DNA of 44,012 bases, taken from Secundilactobacillus malefermentans DSM 5705 = KCTC 3548. Lineage in GTDB: Bacteria; Bacillota; Bacilli; Lactobacillales; Lactobacillaceae. Of the stretch, positions 25,145 to 33,126 are shown piece by piece. Location of the stretch: positions 1 to 44,012 of the forward strand of contig NZ_AZGJ01000017.1 in the NCBI RefSeq assembly GCF_001436395.1, written 5' to 3'. The number at the start of each line of letters is the position of its first letter. Position 1 is the first letter of the stretch. The notes under the pieces are model-generated. The model saw only the letters and a list, made by a program, of their open reading frames with translations, made no database searches and was not told where the DNA came from. The position numbers and the translations under genes are program-made.

Positions 25145-26539
25145 TTAATTAATCTTTCGTTTAGGATTTAGAATTCCCATTGGATCAAATAAATGCTTAA
25201 TTGCATGCTGAATTTCATCTACATCAAAGCCCAATTCCGCATTGGTCCACTGATTTTTCAACATCCCAACAGCGTGCTCACCGGAAATGGTTCCACCCAG
25301 TTCGAGTGTTTTGCTAAGCAAACGGCGAGTTGCCTCAAGCACTTTGACAGGTGGTTCTGGCTGATCCTTTGGCCACAGTAGGCTTGGGTGCACGTTGCCA
25401 TCACCAGCATGACCGGCAGTGTAAATGTCGACGTCTAGCTCGTCCGCAACCTGTAAAATGTAATCCATCATTTCGGCGAGTTTGGAAAGGGGAACGGCCA
25501 TATCTTCCATGATGTGATTTCCATGGGCAAAGACCGCTGGAAGCATATCTTGGCGGAGCTTCATCAATTCGGCAGCCTTTTCAGGATTCGTTGTCAACTG
25601 AACGTTAGTTGCCACATCATCAGATAGGATCTTTTGGGCAATATCGAGGCTTTCCTGACCACCAGCATCCAATTTAAAAATGAGCATTGAAGCATCATTG
25701 CTGGCGTAGTGGGTATTTTCGTATTCATCTAGTGCAGCAACGGTTTTGCTATCTAGCGCCTCCAACATTACTGGGGCAATCCCAGACATGCGAAGATCGC
25801 GAACGGCTTTGGCGAGTGCAGCCATATTTTTGAAAAACGCAACGCCAGTAACCGGCTGACCAACGGGGATTGGGAAAAGTTTGACCGTTATTTCAGTGAC
25901 AATTCCTAAAGTTCCTTCAGAGCCGACAAACAGTTGCGTTAAATCGTAGCCGAATGCTTGCTTATAGGTTCGACCACCAAGACTAAGTTCGCGGCCATCC
26001 GCCAATACAACTTTTAATCCAAGAACTGAATCCTTAGTAGCACCGTATTTTGCGGTACTCATGCCGCCAGCATTGGTACCGACATTTCCACCAATTGTCG
26101 AAATGGGCTTTGATCCAGGATCTGGTGCATAAAATAGGCCTTGTTTGCGAGCTTCGCGGTCGAGATCACCATTGACAACGCCGGGTTCGACAATCGCAAT
26201 TCCATCATCTGGACTGATTTTTTTGATGTGATTTAATTTAGCAGTTGATAAAATAATCCCATCGTCAATGCCGTCAGCACCAATAACGGTTGAGGTATCA
26301 CCACTTTGAGGGATGACGGGCAAATGAAATTTGCGGGCTGCCTTCAAAGTTCCTTTAATATCGTCAACGTCCTGGACTTCAACGTAGGCGAGGAGTTTTC
26401 CCGCCATAGAGTTAGCAGCGCGTCCATTTGCACCATGCTTTTCACTTGTCTCATCGTTAACGTGGATTTCGGCATGTGGTGCCTGTTCTTTTAAATAATG
26501 AAGTTTTTCATCATTTGAGTACTCAGAAAATAATAACAT
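25145..26539 (-). CDS. FAD-binding oxidase, glycolate/D-lactate dehydrogenase family (GlcD-like)
   Basis: 464 residues, family length. Seen: PCMH FAD domain in the first half (VIPQSGDTSTVIGA, ISTIGGNVGTNAGGMSTAKY, FVGSEGTLGIVTEI) and the C-terminal FAD-oxidase lobe with TAGHAGDGNVHPSLLW and the end motif GGTISGEHAVGMLK. The family oxidises 2-hydroxy acids such as D-lactate or glycolate with FAD, passing electrons to quinone or another acceptor at the inner membrane face. No iron-sulfur partner gene (GlcF/LutA type) is beside it, so it probably works alone. It is 31 bp downstream of an alcohol dehydrogenase gene and likely co-transcribed. Confidence 0.92.
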   Translation of the reverse strand: MLLFSEYSNDEKLHYLKEQAPHAEIHVNDETSEKHGANGRAANSMAGKLLAYVEVQDVDDIKGTLKAARKFHLPVIPQSGDTSTVIGADGIDDGIILSTAKLNHIKKISPDDGIAIVEPGVVNGDLDREARKQGLFYAPDPGSKPISTIGGNVGTNAGGMSTAKYGATKDSVLGLKVVLADGRELSLGGRTYKQAFGYDLTQLFVGSEGTLGIVTEITVKLFPIPVGQPVTGVAFFKNMAALAKAVRDLRMSGIAPVMLEALDSKTVAALDEYENTHYASNDASMLIFKLDAGGQESLDIAQKILSDDVATNVQLTTNPEKAAELMKLRQDMLPAVFAHGNHIMEDMAVPLSKLAEMMDYILQVADELDVDIYTAGHAGDGNVHPSLLWPKDQPEPPVKVLEATRRLLSKTLELGGTISGEHAVGMLKNQWTNAELGFDVDEIQHAIKHLFDPMGILNPKRKIN

Positions 26540-26570
26540 TTCATGACTTCTTTCTTTTTAGGTCGCCAAT

Positions 26571-27626
26571 TTAATCTTGGCCAATTTGGAGAACACAAGC
26601 GCCTGTGATATCACCTTTTTTAACAAAGCGAAGTGCTTCATCTGCTTTATCAAAGGCGTAGGGGGTTGTGGTTGGTTGAATGTTTAATCGATCAGCCAAC
26701 CGCAAAAATTCTTCCCCGTCCTTTCGGGTATTGCTCTCAACACTGGTCAAGTTTTTTTCATGGAAAATGTGTTGCTGATAATTCAGCTCTGGGATATCGG
26801 TTAAGTGAATGCCGGCTAATGCCAAAGTGCCACCAGGCGCAAGGCCCTTAAGCGCGTTAGGCACAATGTCCCCAACTGGGGCAAACATGATGGAAGAATC
26901 CAGCTTGACGGGTGGTAAATCATAAGCGCCATTTGCGGAAGTTGCGCCCAGTTTCAGAGCAAATTGTTGGGAATCTTTGCCACGGGTTAAAACGTGAACT
27001 TCGATTCCTTGGTCCAGTGCAATTTGAGCCGTGATATGGGCGGACCCGCCAAAGCCGTATAAACCAAGCCGACCACCAGCGGGAACGTTTGCCCGGCGAA
27101 AAGCACGATAACCGATAATGCCGGCACAAAGGAGAGGTGCAGCTGTTGTCGAATCAAATCGATCAGGAATGTGATAAGCAAATCCTTCAGGAACCGTGAC
27201 GTATTCAGCGTAACCGCCATCATGATCCCAGCCAGTATATTTTGAATTTGGACAAAGGTTTTCGCGACCCGAGCGGCAAAAATGACACACGCCACACGTC
27301 CATCTTAACCAGGGAACCCCAATTCGTGCTCCCAAATTAAATCGACTAGTTTGTGGTCCCGTGGCCACCACTTCGCCCACAATTTCGTGTCCGGGGGTTA
27401 CGTGTTCTTGGTGAACGGGAAGGTCACCTTCAGATACGTGCAAGTCGGTGTGACACACGCCACACGTTAACACTCTGACAAGAACTTCACCAGCTGCCGG
27501 AGTTGGAACTGGTTTGGTGATAAATTCTAATGGGGAACGAGCACCATCAATCGGACCAGGCGTGGTAACCTGCCAGGCTCTCATCGTTGTTGGTAAATCT
27601 GTGATTTTAGCATTAGCTTCAGCCAT
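26571..27626 (-). CDS. Zinc-binding alcohol dehydrogenase family protein (AdhP-like)
   Basis: 351-residue MDR enzyme. Seen: catalytic zinc Cys in [31 protein letters not shown], the structural zinc lobe [15 protein letters not shown] (four Cys), [11 protein letters not shown] and the cofactor loop GFGGSAH in place of the usual GxGxxG. An extra N-terminal segment of about 14 residues precedes TMRAWQV. Relatives oxidise or reduce short alcohols and aldehydes. First gene of an apparent operon with the FAD oxidase. A truncated LysR gene lies upstream on the same strand, perhaps its former regulator. Confidence 0.92.
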   Translation of the reverse strand: MAEANAKITDLPTTMRAWQVTTPGPIDGARSPLEFITKPVPTPAAGEVLVRVLTCGVCHTDLHVSEGDLPVHQEHVTPGHEIVGEVVATGPQTSRFNLGARIGVPWLRWTCGVCHFCRSGRENLCPNSKYTGWDHDGGYAEYVTVPEGFAYHIPDRFDSTTAAPLLCAGIIGYRAFRRANVPAGGRLGLYGFGGSAHITAQIALDQGIEVHVLTRGKDSQQFALKLGATSANGAYDLPPVKLDSSIMFAPVGDIVPNALKGLAPGGTLALAGIHLTDIPELNYQQHIFHEKNLTSVESNTRKDGEEFLRLADRLNIQPTTTPYAFDKADEALRFVKKGDITGACVLQIGQD

Positions 27627-27660
27627 TATTCAATCGCCTCTATTGTATTGTGACACCTTA

Positions 27661-27689
27661 ACCATAAAATTTTCCTGGTGGAGAATCAA
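27661..27689 (-). promoter_or_regulatory. Likely promoter of the alcohol dehydrogenase/FAD oxidase pair
   Basis: On the minus strand TTGATT (27684-27689) and TATGGT (27661-27666) with a 17-bp spacer, 34 bp from the start. The boxes are imperfect. Confidence 0.4.
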
Positions 27690-27809
27690 TTTAAACGACT
27701 TTGTGAATTTGAAATAATCCAGAATTTAAATCAAATTTTTCAGAGTATCTAAGAATAATTGGCTCACATTTAGTAATCGACGACTTTTGTTCCAAATTAA
27801 TGTATTAGG

Positions 27810-28160
27810 TTACGTTAATTCCGGATTCAGTGGCCGAAAAACGAGTCTATTCTCGCCCGCAGTGTCAATTAAATGTTCGTAGGTAAGGGCAATTCCGGCG
27901 CCAGCTTTGACTAGTAGACTCGCATTATAAAACAAATTATAGGTTCCAATAAAATTAAACTGATCAAGTAAATCATGACTCCATTCATCAAAATTGCTGA
28001 GGTGTTTCATTTGAGCAGAGGTAATTAAGGGACGGCCAATCAGATGAAGATATGGAAATATTGCAGCATGTAAAGCCACTGGATTATGGCGGTGCAAGTG
28101 GATTTCCGGTATTTGGTGGGAAATTAAAACATTATACTGGTTAAGAAAAACAGGCGCCAA
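27810..28160 (-). pseudogene. Truncated LysR-type regulator (C-terminal remnant)
   Basis: About 116 codons. The part IGRPLITSAQMKHL, then FNFIGTYNLFYNASLLVKAG and IALTYEHLI, matches the latter portion of a LysR substrate-binding domain (family forms GxPLIxSRQ and ATYNLxYNASLMVxxG). The N-terminal helix-turn-helix and first half are absent: upstream the frame runs into a terminator-like hairpin (28151-28195) and then the MarR promoter region. No good ribosome site precedes it. It is best read as a relic left by a deletion. Confidence 0.65.
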
Positions 28161-28195
28161 GATTAGTGTATTGAAATTGACTAATCTTGACGCCT
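28144..28195 (-). terminator. Orphan minus-strand terminator abutting the LysR relic
   Basis: The 16-bp arms AGGCGTCAAGATTAGT and ACTAATCTTGGCGCCT pair better on the minus strand (G-T rather than A-C) and are followed there by GTTTTTCTT. No minus-strand gene now lies upstream of it, so it may mark a deleted gene. Confidence 0.6.
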
Positions 28196-28280
28196 ATTTA
28201 TGTCCTATTTTTTATTTGCTATCCCTCAAGTCAAGGCGACTAACACTTGCATATTTTAGCAAAAGAGAATAGCATAAAAA

Positions 28281-28296
28281 CGTTAGCTTCCTAACG
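28281..28296 (+). promoter_or_regulatory. Inverted repeat upstream of the MarR/efflux pair
   Basis: CGTTAG and CTAACG with a four-base centre, ending 16 bp before the MarR start. It is placed to act as an autorepression site, or it could form a small leader hairpin. Confidence 0.4.
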
Positions 28297-28312
28297 AAAT
28301 GAGGTAGAACAT

Positions 28313-28771
28313 ATGGCAGAAACTAATTTAAATTATGGTCGATTAGCCAAGCAAGCAACGAACGTGATGAGCCGTCATTTAGATGCATTTGCGGCATCAT
28401 ACGGATTGACTGGCGTTCAATTGTCGACAATCGACTTTTTGGCAAGACAGAAAAATCAGTCTGTCCTTCAAAAGGATATTGAAGTTGAATTTTCAATACG
28501 CCGATCCAGTGCAACCACACTTTTACAGCGAATGGCTCAGAAGGAACTTATTAGCCTTTCGAAGTCGGCTGCTGATGAACGTCAGAAGGAGGTCCACTTA
28601 ACGGCCAAGTCGCAAGACCTTATTCAAGTTGTTGGTGATTACTTAGAGGTTCAACAAAATAGTTTGGAAGCAAATTTTACGCCTACTCAATTGCGCGCTT
28701 TTAGTTCAATTTTAACGTTTCTTAAAAAAGACGAAGCTGGTAAAAATTATAAGAAGAATGGAGATCGATAA
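28313..28771 (+). CDS. MarR family transcriptional regulator
   Basis: 152-residue winged-helix protein. Seen: helix-turn-helix VLQKDIEVEFSIRRSSATTL and wing ISLSKSAADERQKEVHLTAK, with flanking dimerisation helices. The start follows GAGGT. The DHA2 transporter starts 5 bp after its stop, with its ribosome site inside this gene, so the two are coupled. This is the standard layout of a drug-responsive repressor with its exporter. The likely operator is the CGTTAG/CTAACG repeat upstream. The ligand is unknown. Confidence 0.9.
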   Translation: MAETNLNYGRLAKQATNVMSRHLDAFAASYGLTGVQLSTIDFLARQKNQSVLQKDIEVEFSIRRSSATTLLQRMAQKELISLSKSAADERQKEVHLTAKSQDLIQVVGDYLEVQQNSLEANFTPTQLRAFSSILTFLKKDEAGKNYKKNGDR

Positions 28772-28776
28772 TTAAA

Positions 28777-30195
28777 ATGATTAATACGAATCAAAAAATT
28801 CGAGGACAGGTGATTGCGGCGGTCATCGCTACGGGCCTGATGTCCTTTTGTGGGGTGATTGTCGAAACGGCAATGAATATTACGTTCCCAACGTTGATGC
28901 GAGAATTCGGGGTGACGACTAGTACCGTTCAATGGCTGACGACAGGGTATCTGCTGACCGTTGCAATCATTGTACCGTTATCTTCCACACTCAAAAAACG
29001 ATTTAAAATGAAATCTTTATTTATAACAGCAAATCTCCTGTTTATTTTAGGATTGATTTTAGATGCGGTGGCGCCAATTTTTCCAGTCCTGCTCTTAGGT
29101 CGGATCATTCAAGGCTGTGGGACAGGGATTGCGCTACCTTTGATGTTTAACATTATTATTGATCAAGTGCCACAGCAGAAGCTTGGGTTAATGATGGGAA
29201 TTGGCACGCTTATTACGGCCGTTGCGCCAGCCATTGGGCCAACGTTTGGTGGTGTGGTGGTTGCCAGCTTGGGATGGCGGTTTATTTTTATTATTTTACT
29301 TCCTATTCTAATTATTTCTTTCTTCATGGGAATAAAAACGATTGAACAAAAATCAACGATTCAAGCGGTAAAAGTTGATGGCTTGAGCGTTCTCCTCATT
29401 TTCGTGACCTTTATTGGGCTCATTCTAGGTTTTAGCCAAATGGGAGGACACCCGTTCATGAGCCTGTCGGTTGGCGGTGCAATGCTAATTGGTTTAATTG
29501 GACTCGTGGGCCTCGTCTACCGAAGTCTGCGAATTTCTCAACCAGTTATTGATATCCGAGTGCTGAAAAACAGCTCATTTTCTGGTCACGTGGTCGCCTT
29601 TTTCATTTTACAAGTTGCGTCACTGGGGCTCTCATTTATTTTGCCAAACTATATGCAGTTAGTGAATGGTTCCACGTCCACCATTGCCGGACTCGTTGTT
29701 CTTCCTGGCGCAGCTATCGGGGCAGCCATGTCGCCAATTAGTGGTCGGTTACTAGATAATCTTGGCGCAAAAAAGCCAATTTTCACAGGTGTGTTTATCG
29801 TCCTGATTGGACTGGCATTATTTACGCTACTAGCCCTGAATATGGGCAATCTGGCGATCCTAGTGATTTATGTTATTTACATGATTGGGATTGGCCTTAT
29901 CTTTGGAAACATCATGACGAATAGTCTATCGGTTCTGAATGCTGCCCAACAGACCGATGGGAATGCTATTTTAAATACACTGCAACAATTTGCCGGCGCA
30001 ATGGGGACTTCAATCGTTTCCGCCATCATTGCGATGAGTCAGTTATCGGGTCATGGTTCTCTGGCCAGGTTGACTGCGATTGGCTCGCGGAACGCTTTGC
30101 TGGTTTTGACCTTGCTGGTAATTGTCGCAATTGGAATGCTAATTTATGCGGTTAACCTTGGTGAGAAGCAGAAAGTGAATCGAAGTAAACGTTAA
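28777..30195 (+). CDS. MFS multidrug exporter, DHA2 family (LmrB/EmrB-like)
   Basis: 472 residues with about fourteen membrane helices. Seen: MNITFPTLMREFGVTTSTVQ in helix 1 and the following loop, where the DHA2 family has its xxLP motif, IIQGCGTGIALPLMFN after helix 3-4, and the motif C-like AVAPAIGPTFGGVV at helix 5. DHA2 pumps export drugs, dyes or bile-type compounds by proton antiport in the cytoplasmic membrane. The substrate cannot be named. Coupled to the MarR gene, which probably represses it. A strong terminator follows. Confidence 0.92.
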   Translation: MINTNQKIRGQVIAAVIATGLMSFCGVIVETAMNITFPTLMREFGVTTSTVQWLTTGYLLTVAIIVPLSSTLKKRFKMKSLFITANLLFILGLILDAVAPIFPVLLLGRIIQGCGTGIALPLMFNIIIDQVPQQKLGLMMGIGTLITAVAPAIGPTFGGVVVASLGWRFIFIILLPILIISFFMGIKTIEQKSTIQAVKVDGLSVLLIFVTFIGLILGFSQMGGHPFMSLSVGGAMLIGLIGLVGLVYRSLRISQPVIDIRVLKNSSFSGHVVAFFILQVASLGLSFILPNYMQLVNGSTSTIAGLVVLPGAAIGAAMSPISGRLLDNLGAKKPIFTGVFIVLIGLALFTLLALNMGNLAILVIYVIYMIGIGLIFGNIMTNSLSVLNAAQQTDGNAILNTLQQFAGAMGTSIVSAIIAMSQLSGHGSLARLTAIGSRNALLVLTLLVIVAIGMLIYAVNLGEKQKVNRSKR

Positions 30196-30196
30196 T

Positions 30197-30237
30197 AAAA
30201 AATCGTCCTATCTTAAGTTGATAGGGCGATTTTTTAT
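30197..30237. terminator. Bidirectional terminator after the DHA2 exporter
   Basis: AAAAAATCGTCCTATC pairs with GATAGGGCGATTTTTT (one wobble) around TTAAGTT; genes converge here. Confidence 0.85.
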
Positions 30238-30239
30238 TT

Positions 30240-30797
30240 CTAGTCAACAACCTTAGCGCCAAGCACATGTTCAAAGTGATCCAGTGCCCAGTCGTTTCCA
30301 GCGGGCGTCAACGCCGCCACGGCCTGCTTATGGATAACCATTTGGTAGTTAAGATTATAGGCATCGACTGCCGTGTGTAGCACACAAATATCGGTACAAA
30401 CTCCCACTAAGTGAAGGGTATCAATGTGGCGCTCACGCAATCGTAAGTCTAAATCGGTTCCCGCAAACGCGCTATAGCGGGTTTTATCAAATTGGCTAAC
30501 CCGTTTATGATTCTTGTGAGCATCAAACCAGGGGGCTAATGAGCCAAATAGATCACGGCCCCATGTATCGCGGACGTTATGAGGTGGGAAGAGTTTGGTT
30601 TCTGGATGGTAGGGGTCATTGGGGGTATGCACATCAGTGGGAAGGTAAACCCAGCCACCATCGGCCAGTGTCCGATTGGCGAGTTCTAAAATTTGAGAAT
30701 TAATTTTCTGACCGGGTTCACCGCAAGTTAGGGCGCCTTTGTCGGCAACGAAATCGTTTGTATAATCGATAATCAGTAGGGCTTCATTTGCACTCAT
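30240..30797 (-). CDS. Isochorismatase-family cysteine hydrolase, nicotinamidase-like
   Basis: 185 residues. Seen: catalytic Asp11 in LLIIDYTNDF, Lys105 in SQFDKTRYSAF and nucleophile Cys138 in GVCTDICVLHTAV. The metal ligands of nicotinamidases are also in place: Asp55 and His57 in TDVHTP and His73 in FPPHN. The enzyme most likely deamidates nicotinamide to nicotinate for NAD salvage in the cytosol (PncA). Other isochorismatase-like hydrolases share the triad, but the metal site favours PncA. The start follows GGAGG. Monocistronic. Confidence 0.87.
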   Translation of the reverse strand: MSANEALLIIDYTNDFVADKGALTCGEPGQKINSQILELANRTLADGGWVYLPTDVHTPNDPYHPETKLFPPHNVRDTWGRDLFGSLAPWFDAHKNHKRVSQFDKTRYSAFAGTDLDLRLRERHIDTLHLVGVCTDICVLHTAVDAYNLNYQMVIHKQAVAALTPAGNDWALDHFEHVLGAKVVD

Positions 30798-30937
30798 AAT
30801 TGAGCCTCCAAAATTTTTGTTCAGGCAATTTTATCATTAACAGCATTGTACAATATTTTCACTATTTTTACTGGAAAAAGGGCATTGATAAATCTATAAT
30901 TGTCAGCACATTAAGCAAATACTGGAGGAATTCATCC

Positions 30938-31525
30938 ATGAACGATATTGCGGAAATTAGTGAACTTGTTGCCAGAGAAAGACTGTACCGAGTTAGACAT
31001 AATCCGGCGATTGCAGATTGCTACTACCCAGATGCAACCGTTGCGACCAGCTGGCAAAGTGGCAGTATTGACACCTTTTTGAATCAAGAACCTGCTGAAG
31101 TCGATCCCCGATTTTCGATTGTGGGCAGCGTCAGCACCCCCGTTGTTCATCAAAATGGCGAACGAGCCTACGTTGAGTTACCAACAAACACCAGAATGCG
31201 AATGATGGTGAAGGGCGTTCAAATGGAAATTGAATCATTTCGGCGTTTAATCTATTATGTAGAAAAACGAGAACAAGACTGGAAAATTTCAAAAATGATT
31301 TCGATTAATGAAAGTGATAATCTTTATCCAGTTGTCCCCGGAACCCATTTGGATGTCGATCCTAAAGAACTGGAAAAGTTTCGACCATCCTATCAATTCT
31401 TAGCCTATGTCAGATTGGCAGCTGGTGGCTCAATCAGTCAGGAGTTACTGGGTATTGATCGACCAGATGATATAAAAAAATTGTATCAACAAGCTGAACA
31501 ATGGTTGCTCGAAAAAAATTTATAA
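30938..31525 (+). CDS. NTF2-like/SnoaL-type protein
   Basis: 195 residues from the ATG at 30938, 8 bp after TGGAGGAA; a longer in-frame extension lacks a ribosome site. Seen: early helices IAEISELVARERLYRVR, then the cone-forming sheet CYYPDATVATSWQSG, RAYVELPTNTRMRM and RRLIYYVEKREQDWKISKM. The NTF2 fold serves isomerases, dehydratases and binding proteins. An additional C-terminal helical part of about 60 residues is present. It is likely co-transcribed with the SDR 21 bp downstream, suggesting a joint small-molecule conversion. Substrate unknown. Confidence 0.8.
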   Translation: MNDIAEISELVARERLYRVRHNPAIADCYYPDATVATSWQSGSIDTFLNQEPAEVDPRFSIVGSVSTPVVHQNGERAYVELPTNTRMRMMVKGVQMEIESFRRLIYYVEKREQDWKISKMISINESDNLYPVVPGTHLDVDPKELEKFRPSYQFLAYVRLAAGGSISQELLGIDRPDDIKKLYQQAEQWLLEKNL

Positions 31526-31546
31526 TAATGAAGGAAGTTTAATCAA

Positions 31547-32296
31547 ATGACGAATGAAATAGTGACCCTTATTACTGGTGCCAACCAAGGAGTTGGATTT
31601 GAAACGTCGAAGGAACTCGCCCAAAAAGGACAGCACGTTTTGCTCGGTTCTCGAAATAAGGAACGGGGCGAGAAAGCCGTCCAAGAGTTGAAGAAACTGA
31701 AGTTGAACGTCGATTTAATTCAAATTGATGTGACGGATAAGACGAGTATCAAGCAGGCAGCAGACAAGATTAATTCTGACTATGGCTACCTTAGCGTTTT
31801 GATTAACAATGCGGGGATGACAAACGATGCCCATCAAAAGCCTTCACTGATGTCGACCGATGTCATGCGTGAGGAGTATAACGTGAACTTCTTTGGTCTC
31901 ATCGATGTGACGCAGGCGATGCTGCCGTTATTAAGGGAGGCTGATTCGGCAAAAATTATCAATCTTTCGAGTAATATGGGGTCGTTAAGCTTGGCCAGTG
32001 ACTCAAAGTCTCGTTTCTATCAGGTGAGTTCACTGGGTTACCAGTCCTCAAAGGCGGCAGTCAACTTTGCAACGATTTGCTTTAGTAAGGAGTTGGCCGA
32101 TACGAACATCACTGTCAATTCGGTTAATCCGGGCTGGACTGCAACGGGATTTGGAGGCCGCCCAGCCGATGCACTTAAAATACCAGGGATGCAGGAAGTT
32201 GAAGAGGGGGCCGCTCGAGTGGTGGCAATGGCAAGTGATCCAAATAATGAGGTAACTGGGACGTTTACTGAAAATGAGGGAACGTTGCCTTGGTAA
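31547..32296 (+). CDS. Short-chain dehydrogenase/reductase (SDR)
   Basis: 249-residue classical SDR. Seen: ITGANQGVGFE cofactor loop, SRNKERGE after strand 2 (an Arg suits NADPH), NNAGMTND, Ser in NLSSNMG and YQSSK. The sequence resembles carbonyl-reductase-like SDRs that act on small ketones. It sits 21 bp after the NTF2-like gene in a probable operon. Its last codons (GTFTENEG) are duplicated at 32701-32722 as a 22-bp direct repeat, a sign of rearrangement behind the gene. Confidence 0.92.
   Translation: MTNEIVTLITGANQGVGFETSKELAQKGQHVLLGSRNKERGEKAVQELKKLKLNVDLIQIDVTDKTSIKQAADKINSDYGYLSVLINNAGMTNDAHQKPSLMSTDVMREEYNVNFFGLIDVTQAMLPLLREADSAKIINLSSNMGSLSLASDSKSRFYQVSSLGYQSSKAAVNFATICFSKELADTNITVNSVNPGWTATGFGGRPADALKIPGMQEVEEGAARVVAMASDPNNEVTGTFTENEGTLPW
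32261..32282 (+). repeat. 22-bp direct repeat, copy 1
   Basis: Begins ACGTTTACTGAAAATG; lies in the last codons of the SDR gene. The identical second copy is at 32701-32722. Confidence 0.85.
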
Positions 32297-32351
32297 ACCG
32301 AAAGGAATCGTTGCATAGCAATGATTCCTGTTTAATTAGATAGGAGAAAAA

Positions 32352-32678
32352 ATGGCTTATTATCTTTGTGCAGCATTTACATTGATTAGCGCGTTGGTTA
32401 GCCTCGGTTTTTCAATTGACGCTTATCATAGTGCTCAACCTGAGACTGCTTTGACTAATGCCAAATACGCGTTATCCCGCAGTACCGCAATTGCATTGAT
32501 AATGGTTGGACTTATCTTGATAAAATCAACGCCTGCTTTGATGGTGATAGCACTTATCATGATTATTGTGCAATTACTTGATGGCCTTATTGGGATTAAA
32601 ATAAGCCTGTTTAAAGCGATTGGACCATTGGTAACTGCAATCGTTAATGCTGTTTTGCTGGCGGTGCTATGGCTGTAG
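32352..32678 (+). CDS. Small four-helix membrane protein of unknown function
   Basis: 108 residues, almost entirely hydrophobic. Seen: four likely membrane helices at about residues 2-22, 46-62, 64-82 and 86-107, joined by short loops, with no charged catalytic pattern. I do not recognise the family with confidence; DoxX/DUF4267-like small membrane proteins look similar in size. The start follows TAGGAG. It lies behind the SDR and between the two copies of the 22-bp direct repeat, so it may have been inserted there. Confidence 0.72.
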   Translation: MAYYLCAAFTLISALVSLGFSIDAYHSAQPETALTNAKYALSRSTAIALIMVGLILIKSTPALMVIALIMIIVQLLDGLIGIKISLFKAIGPLVTAIVNAVLLAVLWL

Positions 32679-32700
32679 GGATAATAAGACTCGTTTTGGA

Positions 32701-32722
32701 ACGTTTACTGAAAATGAGGGAA
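32701..32722 (+). repeat. 22-bp direct repeat, copy 2
   Basis: Identical to 32261-32282, about 440 bp downstream. The two copies bracket the small membrane protein gene. Confidence 0.85.
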
Positions 32723-32856
32723 AAGTAGTAATGAATTTATTCAGAGCTAACTGAAGTCTTCACAATTGAATTAACAGGCTGACGTCTTTGCTCTCCCTGT
32801 CATGAATCGTTCAGAAAAATAAACGTAAAAGGCTGGAACTAGAAAAAATACTAATA

Positions 32857-32888
32857 AAAGGGTGTCATCCATTTGGGTGACATCCTTT
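32857..32888 (+). terminator. Probable terminator of the SDR region
   Basis: AAAGGGTGTCA pairs with TGACATCCTTT (one wobble) around a ten-base loop, followed by a short T-rich tail. Confidence 0.6.
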
Positions 32889-33126
32889 TCAAGCTTTCAC
32901 AGATTATTGTTAATGAGATGAACCAGTCGTAATTGTTATACATATGATTAGCTTTATCTTTTGAATGCTAATATACTAATTGTCGGTGTAGATAATTGTA
33001 ATCAAACAGTTAGGCTGAAAATGTTTTATTATTTGTTATTTTGTTATATAATGAAACCGTTAACATGATCTTTTATTTATAGAGGGATTAACTACAAATT
33101 GAATATAAAATTAGGGGGTAACAAAT

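Larger units (their letters stand above)
32679..33126. other. 448-bp intergenic stretch before the large adhesin
   Basis: No convincing gene. It holds the second 22-bp repeat (32701-32722), followed by an 18-codon open stub that resembles an SDR C-terminus only in its first residues (GTFTENEG). A hairpin follows at 32857-32888, then an AT-rich region with TATAAT at 33047-33052, the probable -10 of the adhesin gene. Its -35 is weak. Confidence 0.6.

Noticed and set aside
30800-30937. N-terminal extension of the NTF2-like protein
   Set aside because: No ribosome site, unlike the ATG at 30938, which follows TGGAGGAA; the extension is low-complexity promoter DNA.
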